Part shown: positions 19,303-28,268 of the stretch, one piece after another
Layout: every line of letters starts with the position of its first letter
Numbering within the stretch: position 1 is the first letter of the stretch
DNA from: Rikenella microfusus
Lineage (GTDB): Bacteria > Bacteroidota > Bacteroidia > Bacteroidales > VadinHA17
Length of the DNA: 39,068 bases
Reading direction: 5' to 3'
Assembly (NCBI GenBank): GCA_020722575.1
Contig: DYKN01000025.1
Coordinates: 1 to 39,068, forward strand
Notes under the pieces: generated by a model
What the model was told of the DNA's origin: nothing
Seen by the model: the letters and a program-made list of their open reading frames with translations, nothing else
Databases searched by the model: none
Translations under genes and position numbers: made by a program

Positions 19303-20301
19303 CTATTTTGGGTTATATGCCCATTTAAGCCATATTGCACCCCAGGTAAATCCTCCGCCGAATGCTGCGAGAATTAGGTTATCCCCTTTTTTGAGTTTGT
19401 TTTCATATTCCCATAAAACTAGAGGGATTGTGGCTGCAGTTGTATTGCCGTATTTCTGGATGTTTACCATGACCTTTTCAGGAGGAAGGCCCATTCTGCG
19501 GCCTGTAGCTTCAATAATTCTCAAATTAGCCTGGTGTGGAACAAGATATGCTATATCCTCAGGCTTAAGGTCGTTTTTTTCCATGATTTCAACGGCTACA
19601 TCTGCCATGTGTGTAACGGCAAATTTAAAGACTGTCTGACCCTCCTGATAGATGAAATGTTCTTTTGCCTCAACGGTCTGATGTGAAGCAGGCCAGGCTG
19701 ATCCACCTGCTTTCAGATAAAGGTATTTTCCTCCTGCCCCATCTGCTTTCAGTATTTGATCCATTACTCCAACTTCCTCATAAACAGGTTCAAGAAGAAC
19801 GGCTGCTGCGGCATCACCGAACAGAGGGCATGTTGTGCGATCGGTATAATCAGTAATGGAAGACATTTTGTCGGCGCCTACCACAATTACCTTTTTATAT
19901 CTTCCGGTTTCAATGAATGAAGCACCTATGTGAAGGGCATAAAGAAAACCTGAGCAGGCTGCACTGATATCGAAACTGAAGGCATTTTTTATACCGGCTT
20001 TATCACTTATTAAATTTGCGGTTGAAGGGAAGAACATATCGGGGGTGATAGTTGCACAAATCAGGATCTCGATTTCGTCGGGTGATGTAGAGGTTTTTTC
20101 GAGAAGCCCTGTCACAGCTTTTTCAGCCATAAATGATGTTCCAAGACCTTCTCCCTTAAGTATTCTTCTTTCTTTGATTCCTACTCTTTGTGTTATCCAT
20201 TCATCCGAGGTATCGACCATTCTTGAAAGTTCGAAATTATCAAGCCTGTATTCAGGAACCCATGCATGGATACCTGTTATTGCTGCTCTTGGTTTATTCA
20301 T
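19303..20301 (-). CDS. fabH: 3-oxoacyl-ACP synthase III
   Basis: A 332-residue KAS III. The triad is C116 ([12 protein letters not shown]), H256 (VPHQANLRI) and N286 ([11 protein letters not shown]). [17 protein letters not shown] near the N-terminus is diagnostic. It condenses an acyl-CoA starter with malonyl-ACP to begin fatty-acid synthesis. The ATG at 20301 is 2 nt after the plsX stop, so the genes are translationally coupled. The usual Bacteroidota neighbours efp/accBC are replaced here by bactofilin and atp genes. Confidence 0.96.
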   Translation of the reverse strand: MNKPRAAITGIHAWVPEYRLDNFELSRMVDTSDEWITQRVGIKERRILKGEGLGTSFMAEKAVTGLLEKTSTSPDEIEILICATITPDMFFPSTANLISDKAGIKNAFSFDISAACSGFLYALHIGASFIETGRYKKVIVVGADKMSSITDYTDRTTCPLFGDAAAAVLLEPVYEEVGVMDQILKADGAGGKYLYLKAGGSAWPASHQTVEAKEHFIYQEGQTVFKFAVTHMADVAVEIMEKNDLKPEDIAYLVPHQANLRIIEATGRRMGLPPEKVMVNIQKYGNTTAATIPLVLWEYENKLKKGDNLILAAFGGGFTWGAIWLKWAYNPK

Positions 20302-20303
20302 AA

Positions 20304-21242
20304 TTAAATTTCTTCTTTTATTCTATTGGCAAGATCTGCTTCGACAACTGACTTTGTCTGAAGGATCATACTTTTAATGGCCTTATTACTTGAATTTCCG
20401 TGTCCAATGATAATGTTTGCATTAATCCCGATTACAGGTGTTCCTCCGATGTTCTCATAATTAAGATGCTCAAAAAAAGGGTCCTGATAATTCTTGAGGC
20501 GGTAAATTTTATAAAATGCTTCTGCTTCTTTCAGCACGACATTGCCTACAAAACCATCGCATACAATAACATCTGTCATTTTGTCGTGAAACAGATCATT
20601 GCCTTCAATATTACCCCTGAAATTCAAATGAATATCTTTCTTCATCAATTCATAGGCTGATTTAATTGCATTGGTCCCTTTATTTTCTTCAGCACCAATA
20701 TTAAGTAAACTTACAGTCGGATTCTCAACACCCAGAACATATCTTGCGTATATCGAACCGAGTCGACCATATTGTACCAGTACTTCTGGTTTGCAATCGG
20801 GATTAAGGCCTACATCAAGAAGAACAGAAAACCTTCCTGTTACAGAAGGTGCCTTTGTAATGAGAGCTGGCCTCAGAACACCAGTTATTACATTAACTGA
20901 ATAACTTGCCCCTACCAACATTGCACCGGTGTTACCTGCGCTGCAGAAGCCATCAATTAGTCCACTTTTCAGAAGGCCATAACCAATAGCAATGCTTGAA
21001 TTCTTTTTTTGAGAATAAGCTTTTGCAGGATGTTCTCCCATCTCAATTACCTGTTGTGCATTAACGATTTCAAAAAGAGATGGTTCAACTGAAAGTTGAG
21101 CAAGTTTTTCAAGAATAATGTTTTTGTTCCCAATGAGTACAAGCTGGTCGCCTTCCGAAAGGTTACTTAGAGAACTTACAGCTCCTTCAATGACAACATC
21201 TGGAGCATGATCCCCACCCATTACGTCAAGACCTATTCTCAT
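20304..21242 (-). CDS. plsX: Phosphate acyltransferase PlsX
   Basis: 312 residues starting [21 protein letters not shown], the family signature, with [27 protein letters not shown] and [16 protein letters not shown] following. It converts acyl-ACP to acyl-phosphate for glycerolipid synthesis. The normal position is between rpmF and fabH, as here. ATG at 21242. Confidence 0.97.
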   Translation of the reverse strand: MRIGLDVMGGDHAPDVVIEGAVSSLSNLSEGDQLVLIGNKNIILEKLAQLSVEPSLFEIVNAQQVIEMGEHPAKAYSQKKNSSIAIGYGLLKSGLIDGFCSAGNTGAMLVGASYSVNVITGVLRPALITKAPSVTGRFSVLLDVGLNPDCKPEVLVQYGRLGSIYARYVLGVENPTVSLLNIGAEENKGTNAIKSAYELMKKDIHLNFRGNIEGNDLFHDKMTDVIVCDGFVGNVVLKEAEAFYKIYRLKNYQDPFFEHLNYENIGGTPVIGINANIIIGHGNSSNKAIKSMILQTKSVVEADLANRIKEEI

Positions 21243-21268
21243 GGCCTATAATTTGAAAAATAAATGGT

Positions 21269-21454
21269 TTATGAAACCATTTTTTTCTCAATTGCAGGTT
21301 TCCCACGGTAATAACCACATTCAGGACAAACTCTGTGATATTCAACAGATGACCCGCAATTAGAGCATGTAGCAATAGTAGGCTTAACAGCTTTATAATG
21401 AGTCCTTCTTTTGTCTCTTCTTGTTCTTGAATGTCTGTGTTTTGGATGTGCCAT
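21269..21454 (-). CDS. rpmF: 50S ribosomal protein L32
   Basis: 61 residues: MAHPKHRHSRTRRDKRRTHY at the N-terminus, then a zinc-ribbon with two Cys pairs (CSNC and CPEC). This is the cysteine-containing, zinc-binding form. It lies between the DUF177 gene (11 nt upstream) and plsX (26 nt downstream), the classic order. Confidence 0.97.
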   Translation of the reverse strand: MAHPKHRHSRTRRDKRRTHYKAVKPTIATCSNCGSSVEYHRVCPECGYYRGKPAIEKKMVS

Positions 21455-21465
21455 TTCCTGAATTA

Positions 21466-21987
21466 TTAATTATTATTTAAAAGTTTCCTGAGTTCTGACC
21501 ATATTGTATTTTCTGATTCACTTTTGTTTATCAGATGCTTGTTAAGTTCTTTTAACATTTCCGGGTTGCAACCACTTTTACCTTCTGGATCATCAGGATG
21601 GATTCTTCTCAGTGGTAGTGCCAGATGTATATATTCGTATAACAAATGGCTGAGGTCAAATTCCTTTAAATCATAAGGAACAGTCAGAATATCAGGATCT
21701 GTATCATCAAGGCTTTCTCCCTGCCGTATTATAATGTGGTTTTTAAAATCAATAGGCTGTGAATACATTTCAAGACATCTATCGCAGGATACCCTCACAC
21801 TACCGGTAATGGTCAGTGTCAGATCGATATATGTACGACATCTATCAATTACAGTCTCCACATCAAGTTCCCCTTCCTTTATTTCTGACTCCTCAAAATC
21901 ATCAAAGAACCTGTTACCGATTTTAAAATCAAAAACATGGCGACCCTCACTCAGACCGAATAACGGTATAACATATAATCCGGTCAT
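21466..21987 (-). CDS. DUF177/YceD family protein
   Basis: A 173-residue member of the YceD (large ribosomal RNA accumulation) family. It has VSCDRCLEMYSQPI (about 83-96) with a CxxC pair, and a C-terminal Asp-Pro/Gly-Cys-Asn element. The family is linked to 23S rRNA accumulation and is nearly always upstream of rpmF, as here. ATG at 21987, with a TATTTTTG box 20 nt upstream. Confidence 0.9.
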   Translation of the reverse strand: MTGLYVIPLFGLSEGRHVFDFKIGNRFFDDFEESEIKEGELDVETVIDRCRTYIDLTLTITGSVRVSCDRCLEMYSQPIDFKNHIIIRQGESLDDTDPDILTVPYDLKEFDLSHLLYEYIHLALPLRRIHPDDPEGKSGCNPEMLKELNKHLINKSESENTIWSELRKLLNNN

Positions 21988-22006
21988 TTTTTAAATTTTT
22001 GGTTTG

Positions 22007-22014
22007 CAAAAATA
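22007..22014 (-). promoter_or_regulatory. Candidate -7 promoter box for the yceD-rpmF-plsX-fabH run
   Basis: The minus strand reads TATTTTTG, matching TAnnTTTG, 19 nt before the DUF177 ATG at the head of a long co-directional run. No convincing -33 element is seen at 19-21 bp. Confidence 0.35.
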
Positions 22015-22150
22015 AAAATCATTGTCCAATTAAAAAAATTTAAATTGAAAAAGTGATTGTTCCATTAATAATTCTTTTTTACCGGTGCATAAATGCTATT
22101 TGCCGATTTTGTTTTTATATTCTTTTATAAGAGTTGTTAATTCGTACCAG

Positions 22151-22172
22151 AATATCGTTAAAAACGAATATT
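22151..22172. repeat. Imperfect inverted repeat upstream of the LiaF-like cluster
   Basis: CGTT/AACG arms flanked by ATAT-rich arms, offset by one base, directly before the ATG at 22180. It could be an operator for the cluster or simply an AT-rich coincidence. Confidence 0.3.
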
Positions 22173-22179
22173 TAAAAAT

Positions 22180-22542
22180 ATGAAAAGGTATGAATTAAAG
22201 AAAAGAAACAGGGAGCTTCATCCTGTTGTTAGCGTGGGGCTCTTTTTTATAGTACTGGGCATTGTATTGCTCGTCGCGATAAATGATTTTCTTAATCTGG
22301 GTAGTGTATCGAATTATTTTACATGGCAAACAGCTTTGATTTTTATTGGCTTACTACTGATAGTTAATTTACGGCCTGCAGGAGGAATAATTTTTATTTC
22401 GGTGGGAGTATGGTTCTTTCTCGAAAACTATTTTTTTGAAATGCCACATTTGTTGAAGATTTTTTATTGGCCGGGAGTAATTATTCTTACAGGCATTTCA
22501 TTAATAATTTCCTGGCTTTTTTTGAAAATAAGGAAGAATTAA
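22180..22542 (+). CDS. Small LiaF-type transmembrane protein (DUF5668-like)
   Basis: A 120-residue protein with a basic N-terminus and four hydrophobic segments (about 17-34, 48-63, 66-82, 93-115). The pattern of paired short helices with central Gly-rich turns matches the LiaF N-terminal membrane domain. No catalytic residues are seen. It starts a plus-strand run of a second LiaF-like protein, a LytS-type kinase and a LytTR regulator, so it probably takes part in membrane sensing for that system. Confidence 0.75.
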   Translation: MKRYELKKRNRELHPVVSVGLFFIVLGIVLLVAINDFLNLGSVSNYFTWQTALIFIGLLLIVNLRPAGGIIFISVGVWFFLENYFFEMPHLLKIFYWPGVIILTGISLIISWLFLKIRKN

Positions 22543-22566
22543 CAAAAAACTGATAAATTTACTGAC

Positions 22567-23322
22567 ATGGAAACAAATGACAGATTTTACGGAGAAGACA
22601 AACAGGAGAACATTCATCATCCCGAGCATATGTCTTCAGGAAAGATAATCATAGGCGTAATACTGATAGTTGCAGGATTTCTTATGGTTCTTAGAAATGC
22701 AGGATTTTTCCCTGATTTCATTAATGATGTGGTTTTTAGCTGGCCAATGTTACTGGTTGCAATAGGCCTTGTAATTACTGCCGGATCATCCGGAAACAAA
22801 ACTGCAGGCATTATAATTATGGCTGTGGGAGCTTTTTTTCTTATCCCAATTGTGTTCAGGGAAACTTTTCATATGTATAACATGTTCTGGCCTTCGATTT
22901 TTATAATTCTGGGTATTATTTTAATATTTTCCCAAGGGAAAAGGTGGCATCATCATAGTAAAATTTCAGAATCTGGGGAAGAACTAATTGATCTGGTTTA
23001 TGTTTTCAGTGGAGGAGAAAGACAGATAGTCACTGATAACTTTCGCGGAGGAAAGATCACCGCTGTTTTCGGAGGGACAGAAATAGATCTTACGAAATCA
23101 TCACTTGCACCCGGCACCAATATTCTTGAAATAGCCTGTGTTTTTGGAGGAATAACAGTTATTGTGCCTGATGAATGGGATGTTAAGATAGAAGTTACTC
23201 CCATACTTGGTGGGTTTGGAGATGAAAGAAAACTTCGACCGGGAAGGGTGCCAGAACAGGGTAAACAATTTGTTATTAAAGGAGCTGTTGTGCTTGGTGG
23301 AGGCGAGGTGAAGAGCATCTAA
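22567..23322 (+). CDS. LiaF-like membrane protein with C-terminal beta-helix domain
   Basis: 251 residues: four membrane helices (about 25-120) of the DUF5668/LiaF type, then a C-terminal domain of repeated short beta turns (AVFGGTEIDLTKS, CVFGGITVIVPDEWDV, PILGGFGDERK) like the cell-wall-active antibiotic response domain of LiaF. In Firmicutes LiaF holds a sensor kinase inactive. Here the neighbouring kinase, 9 nt downstream, is of LytS type, so a similar inhibitor role is a reasonable inference. ATG at 22567. Confidence 0.85.
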   Translation: METNDRFYGEDKQENIHHPEHMSSGKIIIGVILIVAGFLMVLRNAGFFPDFINDVVFSWPMLLVAIGLVITAGSSGNKTAGIIIMAVGAFFLIPIVFRETFHMYNMFWPSIFIILGIILIFSQGKRWHHHSKISESGEELIDLVYVFSGGERQIVTDNFRGGKITAVFGGTEIDLTKSSLAPGTNILEIACVFGGITVIVPDEWDVKIEVTPILGGFGDERKLRPGRVPEQGKQFVIKGAVVLGGGEVKSI

Positions 23323-23331
23323 ACCAGTTAA

Positions 23332-24390
23332 ATGAACCATCCTCTGTTCCAAAACAGATACCGCCTTATGATATGGTGGCTGGCCTGGGTAATTCTGGCT
23401 CTGGGTCAGCTTCTTATTTATAGTCTTGTTTATAAAAACTTTCTTTATGTTATTGTACCGGATGTGGTTATTTCATTTACTGCATATTCAGGATTAAGTA
23501 TTGTAATATGGTATCCTTTAAGGTATTTCAACGCCAGATCAACAAAACTACCATTACTCGCTTCAAATATTGTTTTTACAGGACTTGTTTCCATTACAAT
23601 CTGGATAATCTTCTCAAAATATTCTCTACTGCTTCTTATTAATGACAGTATTATTTATAACAGGTATTGGAATGTTACTTTTCCATTCAGGCTTGGCAGC
23701 GGTACTTTCATCTATGGTATGGTAATTCTGACATATTATCTTTTTATGAGCCTCTCTGATCTGGCGGAAAAAAATGCCATAAAAACACGACTTGAATCAA
23801 TAATCCGGGAAACTGAACTTAAAATGCTTCGTTCACAAATAAACCCACACTTCCTTTTCAATACACTTAATTCAATCAGTTCACTTACAGTAACCGATCC
23901 TGAAAAAGCCAGAGCAATGGTTATTAAACTTTCCGAATTTATGAGGTACGCTTTATCCCGTAAGGATGAACAAACGGTTCCACTTAGAAGTGAACTTGAA
24001 AACATGAGATTGTACCTTGATATTGAGAAAGTAAGGTTTGGGAATAGGCTGCATTATGAAGAACAGGTTGATAAAAATTGCCTTCACTTAAAAATTCCGG
24101 TACTGCTGCTTCAGCCTCTGTATGAAAATGCAATTAAGTTCGGAGTTCATGAAACAACCGGAGATGTATCAATTGTTACTAATATTACCTGCGAAGGTGA
24201 GTATATTCAAATTGAAATAAAAAACAACATCGAGGGTGATGGGAATTCGACACATGGTACTGGAACAGGTCTTCAGAATGTTGCTGACAGGATAAAACTT
24301 TATTACAGCGGGAAAGCCTTCCTTGAAACCAAACAAAAAGAAAATATATTCACTGTTAAACTTTTTCTGCCGATTGAAGACGAAAAATGA
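23332..24390 (+). CDS. LytS/YpdA-type sensor histidine kinase
   Basis: 352 residues: four membrane helices (about 13-145), then a His-kinase domain with the phospho-acceptor H173 in QINPHFLFNTLNSISSL, the N-box LLQPLYENAIKFGV and the G-box GTGTGLQNVADRIKLYY. No extracytoplasmic sensor domain of any size is present, which fits sensing through partner membrane proteins such as the two LiaF-like products upstream. Its target should be the LytTR regulator 48 nt downstream. Confidence 0.95.
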   Translation: MNHPLFQNRYRLMIWWLAWVILALGQLLIYSLVYKNFLYVIVPDVVISFTAYSGLSIVIWYPLRYFNARSTKLPLLASNIVFTGLVSITIWIIFSKYSLLLLINDSIIYNRYWNVTFPFRLGSGTFIYGMVILTYYLFMSLSDLAEKNAIKTRLESIIRETELKMLRSQINPHFLFNTLNSISSLTVTDPEKARAMVIKLSEFMRYALSRKDEQTVPLRSELENMRLYLDIEKVRFGNRLHYEEQVDKNCLHLKIPVLLLQPLYENAIKFGVHETTGDVSIVTNITCEGEYIQIEIKNNIEGDGNSTHGTGTGLQNVADRIKLYYSGKAFLETKQKENIFTVKLFLPIEDEK

Positions 24391-24438
24391 TTAAAATTTT
24401 TCGGCATCATTTTAAAAATCTGATAATTTTTTACAGAA

Positions 24439-25185
24439 ATGAGAAAGAATATTAAAGTTGTAATAATTGAAGATGAAGAACCTGCAAGGAAAATTCTGAG
24501 ATACTATCTTTCGAAAATTGATGGAATTGAGATTTGTAGTGAGTGTGCCGACGGTTTTTCGGGGTTGAAAGCAATATCGGAGATAAAACCCGATCTTGTT
24601 TTTCTTGATATTCAGATGCCAAAGTTGAATGGATTTGAGATGCTGGAAGTACTCACAGAAAAACCTGAAATTATTTTTACAACCGCATACGATCAATATG
24701 CAATTAGGGCATTTGAACTTAATGCAGTTGACTATTTACTGAAGCCATTTTCGGAAGATAGGCTAAGGGGAGCAGTAACAAAGGCTCTTGCAAGATTAGA
24801 AGGTGTTTATGAGGAGAGGAAGGAGGCTGGAAAGATTATTGAGAAACTCCCTTCGGTACTTACAAGAGTAGTTGTAAGAAAGGGTAATGAAATCAAAATT
24901 ATTCCGGTTGAGCAGATAAGGTATATTGAAGCTCAGGACGATTACGTAATGCTTTATTATTCTGGAGAGAAGGCTCTTAAACAACAAACGATGAGGTTTT
25001 ATGAAGAGAATCTTCCGGGAGATTTATTTGTAAGAATTCACAGGTCATATATAGTAAAGGTAGGAGAGATAAAGAAACTTGAGCCATACAGCAAGGATAA
25101 CTATATTGCTGTACTTAATACAGGGGAAAAACTTCCTGTAAGCCGTTCTGGATATAAACGCCTTCGGGAAGAACTAAAATTTTAA
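24439..25185 (+). CDS. LytTR-type response regulator
   Basis: 248 residues: a receiver domain with D57 (FLDIQMP), T81/T82 and K102 (LLKPF), a linker, then a LytTR DNA-binding domain (about 145-247) with IRYIEAQDDYVMLYY, FVRIHRSYIVKV and LPVSRSGYKRL. It is the cognate regulator of the upstream kinase by position. The stop lies 8 nt from the convergent yidD stop. Confidence 0.96.
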   Translation: MRKNIKVVIIEDEEPARKILRYYLSKIDGIEICSECADGFSGLKAISEIKPDLVFLDIQMPKLNGFEMLEVLTEKPEIIFTTAYDQYAIRAFELNAVDYLLKPFSEDRLRGAVTKALARLEGVYEERKEAGKIIEKLPSVLTRVVVRKGNEIKIIPVEQIRYIEAQDDYVMLYYSGEKALKQQTMRFYEENLPGDLFVRIHRSYIVKVGEIKKLEPYSKDNYIAVLNTGEKLPVSRSGYKRLREELKF

Positions 25186-25193
25186 TATAAAAA

Positions 25194-25490
25194 TTATTTT
25201 TTAAGCCTGTTGCACCTGAGGGATTTTTTGAAAAGAGATGTACCTGGCCTGTATTTTTTAAATCTGAAAAGCGGAACCGGGTCATAACCATGTGTCCCAC
25301 CGGGCCTGCATCGAAGAATGCGGTTAATACCCATTAAAAAACCGGTAAAAGGACCATGCAACCGGAGTGCATCAAGCATATATTCAGAACATGTTGGAAG
25401 ATGGCGGCATGAAGGAGGCAACAGAGGTGAAATAAGATTTCTGTAGAAATGAACAGGAACTGATAATATGAAAACAAGAATTTTTTTCAT
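25194..25490 (-). CDS. yidD: Membrane protein insertion efficiency factor YidD
   Basis: 98 residues with an amphipathic N-terminal helix and the signature [12 protein letters not shown], then [16 protein letters not shown]. It supports YidC-dependent membrane protein insertion. The C-terminal 20 residues are a basic extension beyond the usual 70-85 residue core. It stands alone here rather than beside rnpA/yidC. ATG at 25490. Confidence 0.95.
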   Translation of the reverse strand: MKKILVFILSVPVHFYRNLISPLLPPSCRHLPTCSEYMLDALRLHGPFTGFLMGINRILRCRPGGTHGYDPVPLFRFKKYRPGTSLFKKSLRCNRLKK

Positions 25491-25610
25491 GCCCGAAATT
25501 AGAAAATAATTAATTAAAGTTTTAGTTTAATGACAAATTGGCAAAATATATTCGCTAATAACATTATGGCAAAAAATTTGTTTATTGGTGCAATGATAAT
25601 TTAAAAAATC

Positions 25611-25616
25611 AGGAGG
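25611..25616 (+). promoter_or_regulatory. Unusually strong Shine-Dalgarno site
   Basis: AGGAGG, 8 nt before the ATG at 25625. Bacteroidota genes rarely use such sites, and no other confident start in this window has one, so it may mark high or specially controlled translation of the YugP-type peptidase. Confidence 0.7.
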
Positions 25617-25624
25617 AAAAGAAA

Positions 25625-26305
25625 ATGTACATCTGGATTATTTTTATTGGAGTGATGATCCTTAGCTGGATAGTAAGTGCATCCATGAAATCCCGTTTTA
25701 CAAAATATTCTAAAATACCTGTGCCAAATGGTATGACGGGTCGTGAAATAGCAGAAAAAATGCTTTATGACAATGGTGTGTACGATGTGACTATTCAGAG
25801 TGTGCCGGGTCAGTTAACAGATCATTACAATCCGGCAAATAAAACTATAAATTTGAGTCAGGAAGTTTATAATGGGAAAAGTATTGCAGCGGCAGCTGTC
25901 GCAGCTCACGAAACCGGCCATGCAATTCAGCATGCTACTGCATATGCATGGCTTGGTATGAGATCCAGCCTTGTTCCGGTAGTTAGTTTTGCATCAAAAT
26001 GGGTCCAGTGGGTACTGCTTATCGGTATTCTGGTCCTTGAAACTTTTCCTGCACTCCTTTTGTTTGGTATAAGTCTGTTCGCAATTATTACTCTTTTCAG
26101 CTTTATTACACTTCCGGTGGAAATTAATGCAAGCCGCAGGGCACTTGCGTGGCTTTCGAATACTGGTATAGTATTGTACGACAGTTATGATAAGGTAAGA
26201 GATGCTCTTAAATGGGCAGCATATACCTATGTAGTAGCAGCAATAGGGTCACTTGCCACGCTGATGTATTATGTCATGATTTTCCTTGGAGCCGACAGAG
26301 ATTGA
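25625..26305 (+). CDS. YugP-type membrane zinc metallopeptidase
   Basis: 226 residues: an N-terminal membrane helix (about 2-19), a zinc site HETGH (95-99), two more hydrophobic segments (about 115-165), a likely third ligand E167 in LPVEINASRRAL, and a C-terminal helix. This is the neutral zinc metallopeptidase 2 (YugP) family pattern at normal length. Substrates are not known. It has a perfect AGGAGG ribosome-binding site. The stop converges on the methyltransferase gene 21 nt away. Confidence 0.93.
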   Translation: MYIWIIFIGVMILSWIVSASMKSRFTKYSKIPVPNGMTGREIAEKMLYDNGVYDVTIQSVPGQLTDHYNPANKTINLSQEVYNGKSIAAAAVAAHETGHAIQHATAYAWLGMRSSLVPVVSFASKWVQWVLLIGILVLETFPALLLFGISLFAIITLFSFITLPVEINASRRALAWLSNTGIVLYDSYDKVRDALKWAAYTYVVAAIGSLATLMYYVMIFLGADRD

Positions 26306-26326
26306 ATTTGGCAGGGATTGAAATGA

Positions 26327-27064
26327 TTAGCGGCCTTCAACAGTCAGCCATTTCGTATTTTTGTGAATCATACGTATTATAATCCAGAATATGATTGCAC
26401 CTATTAAAAGCCATGCCCACACAGGTGTAATGGTAATCGTGCCGGAAAGGATATAATTACGCAGAATATCAAGAATTGAAAAGATAACGAATATATTAAT
26501 AAAGCTGTTATACTCCCTTCTCAGTACCGTCCGGAAGGAAAACGGAAGCTCAGGTGGAATATAGTTTCTGAAAGAAGGTATAACAGCTTTAACCTTTTCT
26601 GACCATTTGTCATATTCATTTCCGAATTTTCTTCGGAGGAACTGTTCTTCAGCAAACATTATTCTTTCATAATAGAGCCAGAAAGCGAGGATAAAGACAA
26701 TAATAAACCATACAGATCTTATGAACAGGGCAGGGCCAAGCCACATAAAGAAATTTCCTGCATACAGTGGATGTCTCATTACTGAGTAAATACCTGTTAC
26801 ATTCAGTTGATCAGCCACCTGTCCCTCTGAGGTGTTTCTTCCGGAGGTTTTACCAGGTGCATATCCTGCTGCCAGAACTCTTATTAACTGGCCGAAAATG
26901 CTGACAGCAAGAAAAATCATTTCAGTTTTCAGATTAAAAACAAGGGAATTATTATCTGATAAGAACATCAGGGTTATACCGGGTATAATAAAAAACACCG
27001 GCAACCAGCTCCTCCTTTTGAAAAGCCAGTTTCCTGTTCTTTCAAATTCATGTACAAGTGCCAT
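26327..27064 (-). CDS. ICMT/phospholipid-methyltransferase-like membrane protein
   Basis: 245 residues with about six membrane helices. The C-terminal half carries GIYSVMRHPLYAGNFF (91-106) and EEQFLRRKFGNEYDKW (139-154), the SAM-binding signature of isoprenylcysteine carboxyl methyltransferases and related lipid methyltransferases. In bacteria, relatives methylate lipids (Leptospira LmtA methylates a lipid A phosphate). The substrate here is unknown. The ATG at 27064 is 36 nt after the barrel gene stop, making it the last gene of the TetR-led operon, which suggests that it modifies the molecule handled by the exporter. Confidence 0.85.
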   Translation of the reverse strand: MALVHEFERTGNWLFKRRSWLPVFFIIPGITLMFLSDNNSLVFNLKTEMIFLAVSIFGQLIRVLAAGYAPGKTSGRNTSEGQVADQLNVTGIYSVMRHPLYAGNFFMWLGPALFIRSVWFIIVFILAFWLYYERIMFAEEQFLRRKFGNEYDKWSEKVKAVIPSFRNYIPPELPFSFRTVLRREYNSFINIFVIFSILDILRNYILSGTITITPVWAWLLIGAIIFWIIIRMIHKNTKWLTVEGR

Positions 27065-27100
27065 GATTAATGTTTCAGGTGGAGCAAATGTAAGAAAATC

Positions 27101-28255
27101 TCAGAAACTGTACTTAATTCTTAGAAAGGCTATATTAAGGCGGGTTTTTATATCATTCAGATTTCCCCGGAAATGTTGCCAGAGTAGAGTAAAATCCAGA
27201 TTTTCTGCCAGAGAATAGTCAACTGAAGGGCCTGTAAAATACCCTTTCATGTCCGGGAACCACATGACTGAGATACCTGTATTCAGCAAGGGAGTTACAG
27301 CCCAGTTAAAAGAGCAGAATGAGGTGAATTTTGAAAATGCCAGTTCTCTGGCGGTAAGGTTGCCTGAATAGAGAGAGTTGAAATCTGTCAGGTTAAGGGG
27401 ATTATTACAATACATAAGCTGTATCTGAGCAATTGAATTATCTCTGAAAATTTTCTCAATACCTGCTGTAGTTAAAAGAATACCCTTTCTGCTTTTTTCA
27501 ACTGGCCGGAATAAGGATGTTTCACCCCTGAAGGAAAGGGACCCGATGTGACCCGACCATCCTGCTCCGGCTATATAATCTTCGCTCTGAGAAAATCCTC
27601 CCAGAATCTGAATGTCATATCCCCATTTGCTGAATCTGTAAAGCCCAGCTGCAGTAATTTCGTTTTTATTGTCAGCTTTAACAGCAATTTCAACAACTGA
27701 TGATGGAGTTGCAAAATATTGAAATCTTACTGCATCACTTCCCGGCCTTTCAGTATAATCAAAATCAAAAAAGGAATATGCATTAAAAATATCATTAGGA
27801 TTCCAGACGAAAGTCTGGCCCCAATTGATTCTCTGACGTCCTGCACATATTTCTATTTTTCCGGTTTTAAATTCAATCCATGCTCTATCTAATGTTACAT
27901 TAAGAAAAAAAGAATTTTCATTTATCACATTCCATGATAAATCTATCCAACCAAGGTCTCTGTCAATAACAGACGAATAAAAATTACCCGATCTGGCAAG
28001 ATCTCCGGTAAATAATCTATTCCGGAAGTCAATTGCCAGAGTAATGTTTTTACCTATATAACCTCTGATGTTTAACCTGTTATGGATTAAATTATCATAT
28101 GAAACAGGTCCTGAGACAGAATCAAACATTGCACTCTGAAGCGATGAAACATATCCGTACACTGACAATGAAGAAGCTTTTTCCTGGCTTTTCAAACCGG
28201 GTGCTACCTGGAACAAAAAAATAACAGCCAGAAATATTTTTCTTATTAAAGGCAT
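27101..28255 (-). CDS. Outer-membrane beta-barrel protein of the ABC export operon
   Basis: 384 residues with a signal peptide (about 1-23, ending GLKSQ) and alternating strands to the C-terminal LRIKYSF, with a terminal aromatic residue as in barrel proteins. The stretch CAGRQRINWGQTFVWNPNDI (about 138-157) resembles DUF1302/alginate-export type porins. It directly follows the ABC ATPase gene (13 nt) and should be the outer-membrane component of the system. The cargo is unknown. Confidence 0.8.
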   Translation of the reverse strand: MPLIRKIFLAVIFLFQVAPGLKSQEKASSLSVYGYVSSLQSAMFDSVSGPVSYDNLIHNRLNIRGYIGKNITLAIDFRNRLFTGDLARSGNFYSSVIDRDLGWIDLSWNVINENSFFLNVTLDRAWIEFKTGKIEICAGRQRINWGQTFVWNPNDIFNAYSFFDFDYTERPGSDAVRFQYFATPSSVVEIAVKADNKNEITAAGLYRFSKWGYDIQILGGFSQSEDYIAGAGWSGHIGSLSFRGETSLFRPVEKSRKGILLTTAGIEKIFRDNSIAQIQLMYCNNPLNLTDFNSLYSGNLTARELAFSKFTSFCSFNWAVTPLLNTGISVMWFPDMKGYFTGPSVDYSLAENLDFTLLWQHFRGNLNDIKTRLNIAFLRIKYSF

Positions 28256-28268
28256 TAAATGTGAGGTG

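Noticed and set aside
22998..23318. 106-codon minus-strand frame in the LiaF-like gene
   Set aside because: Ser/Pro-rich shadow of the beta-helix repeats of the real plus-strand gene.
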